From assembly GCF_963678635.1 (NCBI RefSeq), contig NC_087069.1, positions 16,774,660 through 16,838,659 on the forward strand: a stretch of 64,000 nucleotides of DNA. Reading direction: 5' to 3'. Source of the DNA: Symsagittifera roscoffensis (Eukaryota > Xenacoelomorpha > Acoela > Convolutidae). The translations under genes and the position numbers were made by a program. Shown piece by piece: positions 12,901-24,100 of the stretch (positions are counted from its first letter, which is position 1; each line of letters begins with the position of its first letter). The notes below the pieces were generated by a model. The model was not told where the DNA came from. It did no database searches and was given only the letters and a program-made list of their open reading frames with translations.

Positions 12901-15900
12901 TTTTGCTTTTACATGATTTAAATTTCAACACTTGAAAACTTAAATATTGATAGTCAAAAACAGGGGCGGATTTCGGGGGGGGGGGGGGGGGGCGGACGCT
13001 CCTTCTCATGGATTCGACCCCTGCCGACCCAAAGGGTCCACCCTTTGATACTTTTTCAGAAATCCATTTTTGACCGACCGATCCTAAAATTTTTCTAAAA
13101 GCGCCTTTGGCGCCAAAATATACTAACTTTGAGGGGAGTGCGCGCCAAAAAAAAAACACGATTTTTTTGTCAAAATTTTTCAAAAAGTGCCCAAAATCGG
13201 CTTTTTTGACTGTTTTTTCTGCGGCGCAGAAAATTTTGCCAAAATAGGGGCAAAACAGAGCTCGAAAAACTAATTTGGTCGACCTAAACCTAAAAAAAAA
13301 AGGTCGTCAAAATTTTCGAATTTTTTTTTAAATCCGCCCCCCCTCGAGAAAATCCTTTATCCGCCCCTGGTCAAAATGGATCGTTTTTTAGTTTTTTTAC
13401 CAAAAACTATCGTTATTCAATAAAAAGGCCACCAGAATACTTAGTGTTTAGTATTAATTTCTTTAACATTGTCAAATTGTCATGGTTTGATTTTCAGTAT
13501 GTCAAATAATTAATCAATTACATGCTTAGTTTGTCTTCGAGTCAAACTTGATAAAATTAAATTTTACCTCAATTTTACTGAAATTCTGGATTTACATCTG
13601 ATAGCGGAATTTAAAGTTTTTTTAGTCTTGTTTTCCTAAAGAAATTCCAAAACAAACCAGTTGTATACCTTGTCAATTTCAAAATCTTGTATTAGTGGCG
13701 CAAAACTTTCACGATGGTCTGGTTTCAAATTTTCAGTTAGCATAAGTGCTTTAACTTGAAGAAAAAAAACATTCTTTTAAAAATTTCAAATAAAAATCAA
13801 CGAAAGGGTAAAATTTTGCTATAAAATGGAAAATCAATCCCGAAACATCATTTTTTGCAGAAATTGAAACTTCACCTCGCTAATATTTTATGATTTGTGC
13901 GTATTTGGTCACATAAAAATCAATTTAATGAGGTAACCAATGTTTTGCCAAAACTGTGCATGACAATCAAACTAGTAACATGGAGTAACTAATGGTTTAG
14001 ATCACGGAAGTGTGTGGATACAAAATAAGTTTGGGTTTCAGCAATTAGCAAATTTTATTCTAAGTTATTCGACAACTTTACTCCAAGTTTTAATCGTAAT
14101 TTTTCACTTCGCAGAAAAATAGATCGCAAAAGGAGCCACACACATGTGCAAATCTATTGAAATAAGCTCTGAAGTTCAGTAGAGCATGAATGTAAGCCTT
14201 GTAAGAACACAAGCATTGAAAAAGAAAACAGCGGGATTCGAACCCCGTCTGTAAAGGTATTCATAGTCAGCTTATTTAAACAGCTATATCTCGTGCAAGG
14301 AATTATGCGACTTTTGCAGTGAAAAAATTTGCTGTCTAAAATTAAACCAGATCTAAAAAAAGTTACAGCAAAACATTTTAGGGCAAGCTTTGATGTTTGC
14401 CAATAAAATCTGCACGTAAATTGAGCAAAATTTTTAGTTTCAATTTAATTGTGAGCCAATAAATTCGCAGGAGTCCATTTAAATTTAATTTTAAGAAATA
14501 TATATTTTTTTGTCATTTAAGCTGAGGAAAAATTACTGGGGCAGACGCCGACCATCGGAGGAGCCATAATTGGAATCATCGCTCTATTGGGGGCATGCAT
14601 AATTGCAGCATGCGTGTTTGCTGTGTACAAGATAGTGAAGACACTCAAGGCAAAACCAGCAGACAATCTTCCACCCAAGTTGGATAAGTTAGTTTTTTTT
14701 CTCATTGTTAAGTTTTATTGTTAACTTTTGATTTGTACTATGTGTCAGTACAGAATCAAGATCAATGCAGTTCTGTTTTTGTATAGAGAATCAGTATCAT
14801 TGGAGTAATATAATTTTCATCTCTAATTTCATAATTTAATCAGAGTTAAAGGGGATGCTGTTCAGAGTCTGGCACTAAACTGCAATTTTACGGAAACATT
14901 ACTATTACTGAACAAGTACTAACTTTTTCGGCGGATAACCATCAAACCACCAAATTAACAAAACTCCATATCTTGAAATTGTCGAATTTACATCAGACTT
15001 CCGTAAATTACAATAATTACGCAACAATTGCATAACAACAGTGGCAATCTGTTGTTAGGTTGCATAATAATATTAATTTTCGGCTTGTTGGAATGGTAAC
15101 CCGCACTCAGTAAAAAAAGAAAATAATCGATTATATTAGAATTATAATAGTACTTTTAGCAAAATTATAATTACTTATAAGCGCCATTTCTAGGTCGATT
15201 TATAATCCATTATAATGATGACCTTTTTGGTGACATTTTAATAAATTATACTCGACTATACTTGATTATATCTTTTCCAAAAATTTATTAAATTTTATTA
15301 TAAAAAGTTATATTCTTTTTTCTATCAAAATTTTATTTCACCAGAAAAATCAAACATTATGGATTATAATTTTGATATTCTGCATGACAACACAGTAAAA
15401 ATTAGTAAGAAGTAAGAATCAGTAAACCAGGGGCGGATCTAGGATTTTCGCGAGGGGGAGGGGTCTCCTAAACCCTATAAAGGTTGACTAGATTGATTGC
15501 AAGCTCTCCCAAGGCATTAAAAAGACCGTTTTTATCAAATATATGCGCCGCAGGCAATTTTTTGAGAAAAAAAAACGAGCCAAAAAAGGTGGTTTAAGGC
15601 ACCTTTTGGAAACATTTGATCAAAAAAGTGCTTTTGTCCGGCGAGCAACCCCCTCAAAATTATTATATATTAGGCGCCGTTGAAAAATTTTAGGGTCAGT
15701 AAGCCAAAAATGGATATCTCAAAATAGTGGGGGCACCTCAAAACGGTAAGGGGAAAATGGGGAGACCTTTTGGGTCGGCAGAGGGTCAAATACCTGAGGG
15801 TGGGGGATGGGGGGGGGGGGGTGAGGGCGTCGGTTACCCGACGCCTCTTTCCTAAATCCGCTGGTGGCTATAAGTACAAAATTACAGCTTCTTTTAGTTC

Positions 15901-17208
15901 GGTAACCAACTGAAAAGCAGACGAAACAAAACAAAACTGAAACAAAAAGAAGCGATGACGTTTGCTGAATAATAACGAATTATAATCCATTATAATGTAT
16001 TATAATTGAAAAAATTTTAGAAAAAAACTTTCATAAAATAATAGATTATAATCGATTATATCGATTTTTATTGTTTCGAAGAATAGTAACAATGTAATTG
16101 ATTTTTAATCGATCATAATCATTTCTTTTGGAAATTCATTGAGACTGACAATAAAAATCCATTATATTCTATTATTTTCTCTTTTTACTGATTGTAGGAA
16201 TTTTATTTTTAGTTCGCTGGCTCTTCGACTTGTTTGCCAACTATCATTTTCTATACGAAGCTGATCTTCGGGGATGTTCGAACGGTAACAAAAAAAGATT
16301 GCTACGGCTCACAAACAGTTCTACTTCTCGGCCGTTTAAGCGACAACGTATTTCTAAGCCACAACGTACTCAGACCTCGACCGTTATTTTTTGAGACTAA
16401 GGCAATAAAATTAGGACATAATTAACAATCTCCCCCCTATGACATCTAGTTAAGAATCTCCACCACTTGAATAAATAGTAAAATAGCTCAGAGCTTTCTA
16501 TTGCGAATTCTGATTTAGCTTTGTTGTGATTGGTCGAAAACTCGACCATTTTATTCTACTTGACAGTCCCCCTTTCTCAAAAGGGGAGGGGGGATTGTTA
16601 CGTAGATCCTAAAATTTCATAACGGCCTTATATTTGTAGATTTGGATCAATTAACGATTCCACTTCAAGAAAAGGGTATTGTTAAGTAGATTTAGTAAGT
16701 CGAATTTTCGCCCAATCAGGATGCAGCAAAAATAGTATTCTTAGTAGAAAGCTCAAGTGGTCATTTCCTGTTTTTATTTACAGGAGTGGCAATTTTTAAG
16801 AAGTAACCATAGGGGGATTGTTAAAAATATCCGTAGAATTGATTACATATGCCCTGCACAAACTATACACTTCGGGCGCAGACTTAAATGATTTGAGTAG
16901 TCATCGGAAAAAATTAGGATCGGTTCGATTGGTGGTTGGCAGTTTGAGCATAATTTTATCACAAAATCAATCGAAATTTGCCAAGATTTGCCCAACTTTG
17001 AGTGTAACTTCGACGTGAGTGACATACAAGCATAAAAAATATGATCAACGGATGTCAGCCGGAGCTTTTTGAACCTTTTAAGTAGAATCGAAAAGTTTAA
17101 AAAATATGCAGCATAAATAATCACAGCTCCTCCAAACGATTCACTTATGGCTTATTTTCAACTACAAACTAAGTTTTCAATTGTTTCAGGGCTCCACGAG
17201 CTTGGTAG
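9936..17208 (+). CDS. 3' part of a single-pass membrane protein with a fibronectin-III-like domain (five exons, 5' end missing)
   Basis: Exons: 9936-10050, 10651-10747, 11350-11413, 14522-14687, 17190-17208. All introns start GT and end AG, and codon phases match (1, 2, 0, 1, 2), giving 152 visible residues to a TAG stop. Exons 1-3 look like a fibronectin type III fold: it opens PQEVTFSVVET, has the RLAW strand, and has an NNIVVVNYYQG-like F strand. N-glycosylation sequons NVT and NQT are present. Exon 4 encodes a hydrophobic helix (GGAIIGIIALLGACIIAACV) followed by a basic stop-transfer KIVKTLKAK. The last exon adds APRAW, so the cytosolic tail is about 25 residues. The first exon starts in mid-codon, so earlier exons exist upstream. 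The second donor (GTTAGT, after 10747) is the weakest junction; GTGGTT at 10745 is an alternative. Likely a cell-surface receptor or adhesion protein; the family is not identified. Confidence 0.7.
10066..10430. repeat. Degenerate hAT-like MITE copy in intron 1 of the FN3 gene
   Basis: It opens GGGCGGATCTAGGATTTTC, the terminal motif shared with the copies at 12961 and 15428, and ends near CCCCTAAATCCCTGACGGG. Boundaries are approximate. Confidence 0.5.
10829..11103. repeat. Near-perfect foldback (hairpin) element in intron 2 of the FN3 gene
   Basis: The left arm begins TTTCCGGTTGCTGTGCAAG and the right arm ends with its reverse complement (CTTGCACAGCAACCGGAAA). The arms, each about 130 bases, match along almost their whole length, with a centre around 10960-10975. 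It sits in a transcribed intron, so the pre-mRNA would fold into a long double-stranded hairpin. This is the form of a palindromic MITE. Confidence 0.9.
12961..13369. mobile_element. hAT-type MITE with 8-bp target duplication
   Basis: The ends are CAGGGGCGG and CCGCCCCTG (inverted). The flanks are GTCAAAAA (12953-12960) and GTCAAAAT (13370-13377), an 8-bp target duplication with one mismatch, typical of hAT elements. A run of about 18 G lies near the left end. The interior holds no transposase. It lies in intron 3 of the FN3 gene. Confidence 0.85.
14200..14275 (-). repeat. tRNA-derived SINE fragment (B-box)
   Basis: GGGATTCGAACCCC near 14230 is a reversed RNA polymerase III B-box. No complete cloverleaf can be built around it, so this is a tRNA-derived repeat scrap and not a tRNA gene. 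Confidence 0.4.
15120..16195. repeat. ATTATAAT-rich repeat interrupted by a second hAT-like MITE
   Basis: Both flanks (15120-15380 and 15965-16195) are filled with variants of CGATTATAATCCATTATAAT. Between them, 15428-15865 opens CAGGGGCGGATCTAGG, carries the family interior (GGCGCCGTTGAAAAATTTTAG) and a G run at about 15808, and ends with a damaged AAATCCGCTGG. The outer repeat appears to have been split by the MITE insertion. Located in intron 4 of the FN3 gene. Confidence 0.6.
16421..16826. repeat. MITE with terminal inverted repeats of about 130 bp
   Basis: The left arm starts ATTAACAATCTCCCCCCTATG and contains GAGCTTTCTA and TGATTGGTCGAAAACTCGAC. The right arm, read in reverse complement, contains TTAACAATCCCCCTATGG, GAGCTTTCTA and TGATTGGGCGAAAATTCGAC. 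The inner part holds GGGGATTGTTA copies. No coding capacity is visible. Confidence 0.7.
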
Positions 17209-17388
17209 ATTGCCCAACTGGATATGCAAAGAAAAATGGACAATCAAAATTTCGGAGGAAAAAAAATGAAAAAAAAAACTGGAACTTTATCTGTATATAA
17301 TTACAAAGAACACTTACTCATAGTTCAGAAACATCATTAGTGTTAGTTTTTAATAATTTAGATAACTCCACTGAAAACGACTATACAA

Positions 17389-17394
17389 AATAAA
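17389..17394 (+). terminator. Candidate polyadenylation signal of the FN3 gene
   Basis: AATAAA lies about 180 bases after the TAG stop of the FN3/TM gene, a usual distance for a 3' untranslated region. Confidence 0.45.
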
Positions 17395-19654
17395 TCAACT
17401 TTTTTCAAATCTAAGTTTCCCATACGTAGAAAACATCAAAAATGGGCCAATTCTATCCGATTTGATTGTGTAATTTGTAAATATTGTAAATTGAAAATTG
17501 CAGCAAAAGTGTTTTTGAAAATAGTTAATTGTCATTTTTTAAGGAACTAAATCTATAAACAAATCACCAACAAAAAAGTTACTGCTAACCCAATTGCAAA
17601 TTCTGTTTCCAAAGCGGGATTTTTTTGGAGAGCATAAATACCGAAATCTTTTGTTAAGTTTATTTTCGAAACTGGAGTTTCATAGCGACAAAAAGCGTGT
17701 TTTGCTTGTTAATTTACAAAGACATTTACAAAGACCAACAAGGATAGCCGGTTGCTAGGCTAGTACAACAGAGTGTTCCGACCATATTCTTTAAAAACCT
17801 TGAAAAAAACTTTTTCCAAAACTTTTTTTTTCAAATCAGTTGTGCTGATGAAAAGTTGTCGTCCAAAACTATATTTAAAAATATCAGCATATTCATTCAA
17901 TTTCGTGCACTTTCATTAAAATTCCGGCCTTTTTTGGCTCAAAAAGGCTAAAAAATGGCAAACTTTTTCATTCATCAAACAACTTCATACAGTTCCGATA
18001 TAACGCATGTATTTTGTTTAACAAACTTAGGCAAAACACGGTTTTGACAGACGAAAACCTGACCTGTCAATCAAGGTCGGCCAAGAAGTGGAATCCCTCA
18101 TACGCGAAGAACCGAATGCGCAAAAATAAAATCAGCCAATCAGATTTCAGTAATCTAAAATTTGGAAAGAAAGTAAACATTTTTAGGTAATGAGTATTGA
18201 TATTGGCTGATTTCAAAAACGGCAGAAATCTGCAAAATTTCCAAATTGTCATTGACGCCGCCAAATTGGAACAAACTTTATATTTCAAGAGTTTCGTTAT
18301 GAAAGAAGAAAAATATTGCTTCATTGAATTGAATGGCAATTGCTTCTTTTTAAAATTTGACTTTCGGCTAATTTTATTTTCGGTCATTTGCTCACAAGTT
18401 TTTTCGCGCATTCGGTCCTTCGCGCATGTGAATAGCCCCCGGCGAGGGCTGTTTTATGAACTAAATTAAAGAATTCTACGTACAATTAAAAACAAAACGG
18501 TTTTGGTGGGGGAGAGGGGTTCAAACCCGGTTATGAAATGTCGGTTTATTTTTCCGGTCAGTAGCGTAAGCCGCACAGCAAAAGTCTCTCTGTTTGACTA
18601 TCTTCAAAGTTCTTTTATTGTGCAGTTAAGTTCTTGTTTTACTTTCCTAATTTACTGCCTTTAAATCTCTATTGGGAACAAGAGTGTTGTTTTTGAGCGT
18701 TGCGTGATAAAATGATCTGACGAAAACCTAGAAACTAAGCGTATTCAACAGTCACAGTAAGCAAATCGGTGAACTGTTTTAGTGAAAATATTTTATTCAT
18801 CGAGTGTTCTCCATCATTTTTATAAAAAATAAATTTGTGGCAGAAACAATTTTAATTTTTTGCATTACTTTAACTTTTGCTATCGAAGACCGTACTTTAC
18901 CTTCTCTTTAGCAATTGGTTTCAATCCAAGGAAGAGCTCAAATTTCAAACTGAAGAACTAAATTATTGAGGGTAAACAAATAGCATTTTCTTGAAAAAAT
19001 CCAAAAATACCTTCCAAAAAAGCTCAGAAACAGAAATTTGGCTGTTCAATTACGAGTGCAATGCAGAATAACAAAATCAATTGATTGGCCAAGAAAAAAC
19101 ATCACATATACAAAAAAATTTACGAAAACCCTAGCGCAAATCCTACATGATTCCGTTATAAAGCAAGCTAGATTCATCAATTATCCAAACTTTATGCTGA
19201 CTAACAAAAGTTCTTTATTTAAGCCAATATAATTGAAAATTTGGCAAAAGAAACTCCGCGGCGGCAATTAAATGAAAAAAAAAATTGGGGAAAAATTGTT
19301 AAGAACAAAAAGAACACTAAAGCTTAAATTAAGTATTCATTAACAAAAAAAAATAAGAAAACTGTATTTTTCACTTCCCGAATTCAAACTGTGAATTATA
19401 AAAGGAAAGTTCAACTTACGTAGGGTATAACGATTTATTCAGTGCGTCTAAATTTCAATAAAACTGGCATGTATTCATGTTTTTCGATTAAAAGACGCAA
19501 TCGAAAAGCAAGCTTCTACAGCTTTCTTTAACACGAATGGCTCAACACAATTTATGTTAAACAAAACATATCACAATTTATCATAAATCGTAATTGGAAG
19601 TTGGCAACCAACGTTTACACCAGTAAGTGCATCAACTGATCTGAGTATATACCC
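17395..19654. other. Intergenic DNA between convergent genes
   Basis: AT-rich with no supported gene. Near 18515 a B-box-like GGTTCAAACCC followed by a TAGCGTAAGCCGC phrase suggests a SINE scrap. Long open frames on both strands at 18067-18469 mirror each other and lack recognisable content. Confidence 0.4.
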
Positions 19655-19757
19655 GAGGAGTCTGAGTTCTTCCTCGTTTCTTCTATATTGACCCGTCTCG
19701 GCATCCACTCTAGTCACTGTACACCTGATGCACGGTCTGACTCTCTCAAAAACAACT
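19655..19757 (-). pseudogene. Partial duplicate of mARC exon 6
   Basis: On the minus strand the translation VFERVRPCIRCTVTRVDAE followed by TGQYRRNEE matches the end of the mARC exon at 21845-22047 with a handful of changes, including the Cys-x-x-Cys that belongs to the MOSC active site. Only about 100 bp is duplicated. It lacks the exon's splice acceptor and first half and lies about 1.4 kb beyond the mARC stop codon. Beyond it the frame stays open briefly but does not resemble mARC. It is probably an exon relic, though use as an alternative terminal exon cannot be excluded. Confidence 0.8.
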
Positions 19758-20319
19758 TATTATGACGCATTAGCAACACAAAACATTTTGAAAAAAAAAA
19801 TTTTTTCCAACCAACATGCCCTAATTTATAGAGCAGTCTATGGAGCAGAAATAATTAGAAAAAACTAAATTTAGAAAAAAATAAAATTAATTTTTTTTAA
19901 TTTGATTTTTTTTGTGAGAATCATCCCCCAACACGCGATATCAAGTACAAAGTGAGAAATTTCGCTCCTAGTAACAAATCAATTATGGCAAATAAGCTTC
20001 CTTCAACCAACTTCTATGACTGATTAAATCTCCGCTTACGCGTCAATAGCGCGAACTATATCGCGCGTTAATTGTCCCAAATTGGCCAAAATGGCAATTT
20101 TTAAACATCCATAACGTTGCGAAAAATTATCAAAGGTGAAACATTTTTCCAAATTTAAGCTCAAGATACACAACTTCTTGAATGATATTTAAAAAATCCC
20201 GTCAAAAATGGCAGTTAAATTCGAAATTTGTCAAAAAAAACACCCCGAGCACAAATATTCCGTTACAATAATAGTTGGAACGATAATAGTCGGTTTTAAT
20301 ATACTTTTATTTGCGTCGC

Positions 20320-20900
20320 AACAATATTTGCCACTTAGGTTGGAAAAAAAGATAGTTCATACTATAACACAAGCTTCACTTGTGTAATCAAATAGTTGAC
20401 AAAAACTTATGAAACAAACCAACATTTCATAAACCTAAATATTAAACCATAGCAAATAGACAGTTGGAAAAGTGTGAAAATGAAAACCCGAAAACGTTTA
20501 TTGAAATTTTTTGAAACATTTTTCATCTTATATTCCATGTTAAAGCTCTTTGAATTTCAAATACGATTTATGATTGGAAACTCTTTCGTAAAGTTAACCC
20601 ATTTAGAAAAAAACTGGATCAGTAGGTAATTTATTATTCCGCTGGGAAATCCGAACACTGAGTTCCGTTTTCGATTGTAGAAGTCGATTAAGTTTTTCAT
20701 TAAATTTACTCTTTCGCTGTTTGATTGTGGAGGTCGCCTTCTTCTCAACAAAAAAATTGAAATGAACTTTATAAGAAATCAAGCGTCTAACCGCGAAAAA
20801 AATGAACATGAACAAATGTTAAGACTTTTTCCTGAAAAAAGTCAACACGACATATATAAGTGAAAAACACTTCGTTCTGTTGCACTTAATAACTGCAGTA
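20320..20900. repeat. Dispersed repeat family A, copy 1
   Basis: Carries the family phrases AGGTTGGAAAAAAAGATAG, ACAAGCTTCACTTGTGTAATC, GTTGGAAAAGTGTGAAAA, AAGCTCTTTGAATTTCAAAT and GGATCAGTAGGTAATTT in this order. The same phrases recur at 23755-24430, 24740-24985, 26880-27290, 34680-35230 and 35930-36110. No clear termini or coding sequence was found; it could be a MITE or SINE-like family. The same general comment covers the rest of 19758-21160, where no gene is seen. Confidence 0.65.
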
Positions 20901-21160
20901 ACAAAAATCTTTACAGAAAACTATCACTGGCTTTTCTGGAATCTGATTTAATGAATGTTATGAATCTCTTTTACATCGGACGCTTTGTAAAATACCAGAG
21001 ATTATGTTATGTACTTTTCAGGATAATCTTTAAAAAGCTAACTTACACACTAGTTTTCATCGTACTGCAAATTTACTGCAAATTACCTCGTTACATAATA
21101 GTTGATGCCCAAGTTTTGGCAATAATGGTGACTTTCAGTTTTCTGTTGCACAAACGAAGA

Positions 21161-24100
21161 TCAAGAATTGACTGGTTGTTTGATTGCATACACTGGCATT
21201 CCAACTGAGATTGGTCCACAGAGCAGTGGCGACAACAGAGATCCAAACAGAGGGTCACTCCCAAACTCCTCCGTTAACCGAAAAGTTCCGAAACGAAGCA
21301 ATTATAACATTAAAAAATTCAGAGAGTTGGATAAGCATCAAAGAACTCAACTAGACCGAAAAGAATGTTTGAATTTTTCTTTAAACAAATTCAACTTTAA
21401 AATTACCAAAAAAAAACTGATCGATACAAGATAAATAATTGTCTTTGGTTCGTTCATTAACTTCTAATAAGTGCCTCACATATTTCAAAAAATTCAAGCT
21501 CAGTTTAAGCGGTTTCAAGAAGTAAATTTATGCTTTTTGTTTCAAAAACGCCATTTGTTGCAAAAAAACATCAGTTTCATGGATCTCTAATTAATTACTC
21601 GATTGAATGTAGACGGACCGTTTGTAAAGCTTAGAATTCATTTACGTTATAAAAGTAAAAATGGAAAACTTATTCACTCGAAAACTTTGTAAACAATTTT
21701 TTTCTTCCCCGCGTAGATCTATAAGGCTGTACGTGAATGACGACTGAACGTAACTGGAAAAGTGTCATTCAACGTTCAACCTTATTTAAAATAGATATAA
21801 TCGTTTAATGGGGTACGACGAAAAAAATATCCTCAACTAATCACCTGAGGGTTCTGAGTGGTTCCTCGTCTCTTCTATATTGACCAGTCTCGGCATCCAC
21901 TCTAGTCACTGTACACCTGGTACAGGGTCTCAGTCTCTCGAAAACAACCCCGTCCCCTCCTTTCTCGCCTCCCAGCTCCCCCTTCTCCTCCGATCCTACC
22001 TTGACACGACTCCACTCGTCTTCCGCAAAGGGAAGTTGGTTTTCGCTCTGGTAGAAAGAAAAATTTGCGAACAGATGTTTCGGTCGGGAAACAGTCGACC
22101 GGTAAAAATTCAATGGTCACAATTCGAATCATTTCAGACATTCGTATTGCTTAAAAAACCGGAAAGAAATACTGAAATTCATCATATGTTGTCGAAACTG
22201 TGATATGTCAAGTCTTTGTGGCTTGCGATACCTTGAGAAGTGTTTTTCTTTGCAGATTTTGGAGGCAGGTCATTGTTTTAGAAACAAATATTTTTAGTCT
22301 ATCACCGTCAAAACTAAGGAAATACTTTGCAGGCAAGTAAAACCTCAGAGTCTGGGTTCTTACATGCCTCCAAAGTTTTTTTTGGTTTTGGATGCCACGA
22401 AAATTGTATAAACAAATTTGATCAGCGGAAATAAAGATTACCTTTAGAATTATGTTCGCTTTCCAGCATTGTATATTAAGAGATTTGCGTCCCTGGGATT
22501 CAATCCTCCGATTAACGTCTAGATGGGAGGCATCAGACACGAATAGGAGAGGCGCACCATCACTGAATAGAATCTGCATGTCTTGTGGAGCGTATTTACC
22601 AAACTTAGGATCTGTGGAACAAATACACTGATTGGTCCTAGTAGTTAGTGACGGAAACTGAAGTCAAGAGGTTGGAAAAATCATGATCCTAGCTTGTTTC
22701 TTGAGGATGGATCAATATAAATTAGACCAAACAACAAACCAACCGAGCAAAATGCACTTAGCTCCCAACAAAAAGGTAGAATTTATAAGTCGCAATGAGC
22801 TAATCAGCATAAGTGATGTTCCTTTTCTTAAAATTTTAGATCTTGAAACAAATTTGGAACTAAAAATTAGGTTCAGTGAAATGCATCTACATCACTTTCG
22901 CAACAACTTGGGCACCAGAAAGCAATATAGTAGGGGACGCTACCATAACAATAAACAGTACTTCGTGGGTTTAAGTTCGAACTGTCACACCCGAGATGTC
23001 CGGGTTAGTTTCCCTTGGGTAAGCCATCAGCTCTTAAAAAGACCATCGATCTGATGTAGAATTTGCGCCGAACGGGGCGCTCTCATACCGGCATCCCTAG
23101 ATATTGACAACGAGACAAGAAGAAGACGAAATTTCTCTTTCGAAAAAAATAAGAAGCAATATACCCAGTTTTTTTAACAAAGAGGCGAAGCTGCGCTTCG
23201 CAAACACTTGTGAAAACACGCCCAAAAGCCGCTCTATCAAGTTAAACAAGAAAAAGGTAGAAAAAAGGCTCGAATTAGCAAAAACTTGGCAACGTGTAGG
23301 ATTCCAATCTGCGACCTACTGCAATCAAGAGATTTTGAGTCTCACGCACTATCCCCTCACCACAAGCTTAACAACCGACAAACAGTAGTCACGAATAAAG
23401 CAGCTACATATGCTAATAAATTGCCAATGCCATTCAGCACAGAATATAAAAAGACTCAACTTTGCAAGTAACAATTTGGAATATAACAAACTGAAGACAT
23501 CCACACTACCTTTGTATGTAACAAATCGCAAAGCATACAGCCACAGTATGTATAAATTATGCATTTCAAAAAATTGAGAGATATATTGAGTTTTAAAAAA
23601 TTCTGAAATCGAGTTTTTATTATTGTGATGTTGTTTGAAACAAATAGCTTTTTTTTCGGTTCATTTGATGAATTAAAAATACGTCAACTGTGTTAACTTA
23701 TTACGATTCGAATGTCAAAGCACATGCTATCAAAAAGCTGTAAGGGTGTCCCAAAAGAGGCACCAATATTTGCGACTTAGGTTGAAAAAATAGAAGGTTC
23801 GTACTAATACACCAGCTTCGCAAGTGTAATCAACAATTTTGAATCTCGGTTCTAGGCTGGGCAACAAAATTTCAATGAAACCACAAACGCAAGGACTGCA
23901 AAAGATTTCCTATGTCAAACTTTGAAGGCTTTATTAAAGACAGTATAATAACTATTTGAGAACCGGCGTATTTTCGAATTTTGATGGAAAAATTTCCGAT
24001 TGTTGACACATTAAAGCTCTTTGCATTCAGCACGTGGAAGCTCTTTGAATTTCAAGAATTGTTTAGGATCAGAATTTTTTTGTATAAATTATCAAATTTG

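Noticed and set aside
18067-18469. Gene in the mirrored ORFs at 18067-18411 (-) and 18197-18469 (+)
   Set aside because: Each is the antisense of the other, with Phe/Lys/Leu-rich content typical of AT-rich chance frames and no splice or family support.
21880-22203. Plus-strand ORF of 107 codons over mARC exon 6
   Set aside because: Antisense to a well-supported exon.
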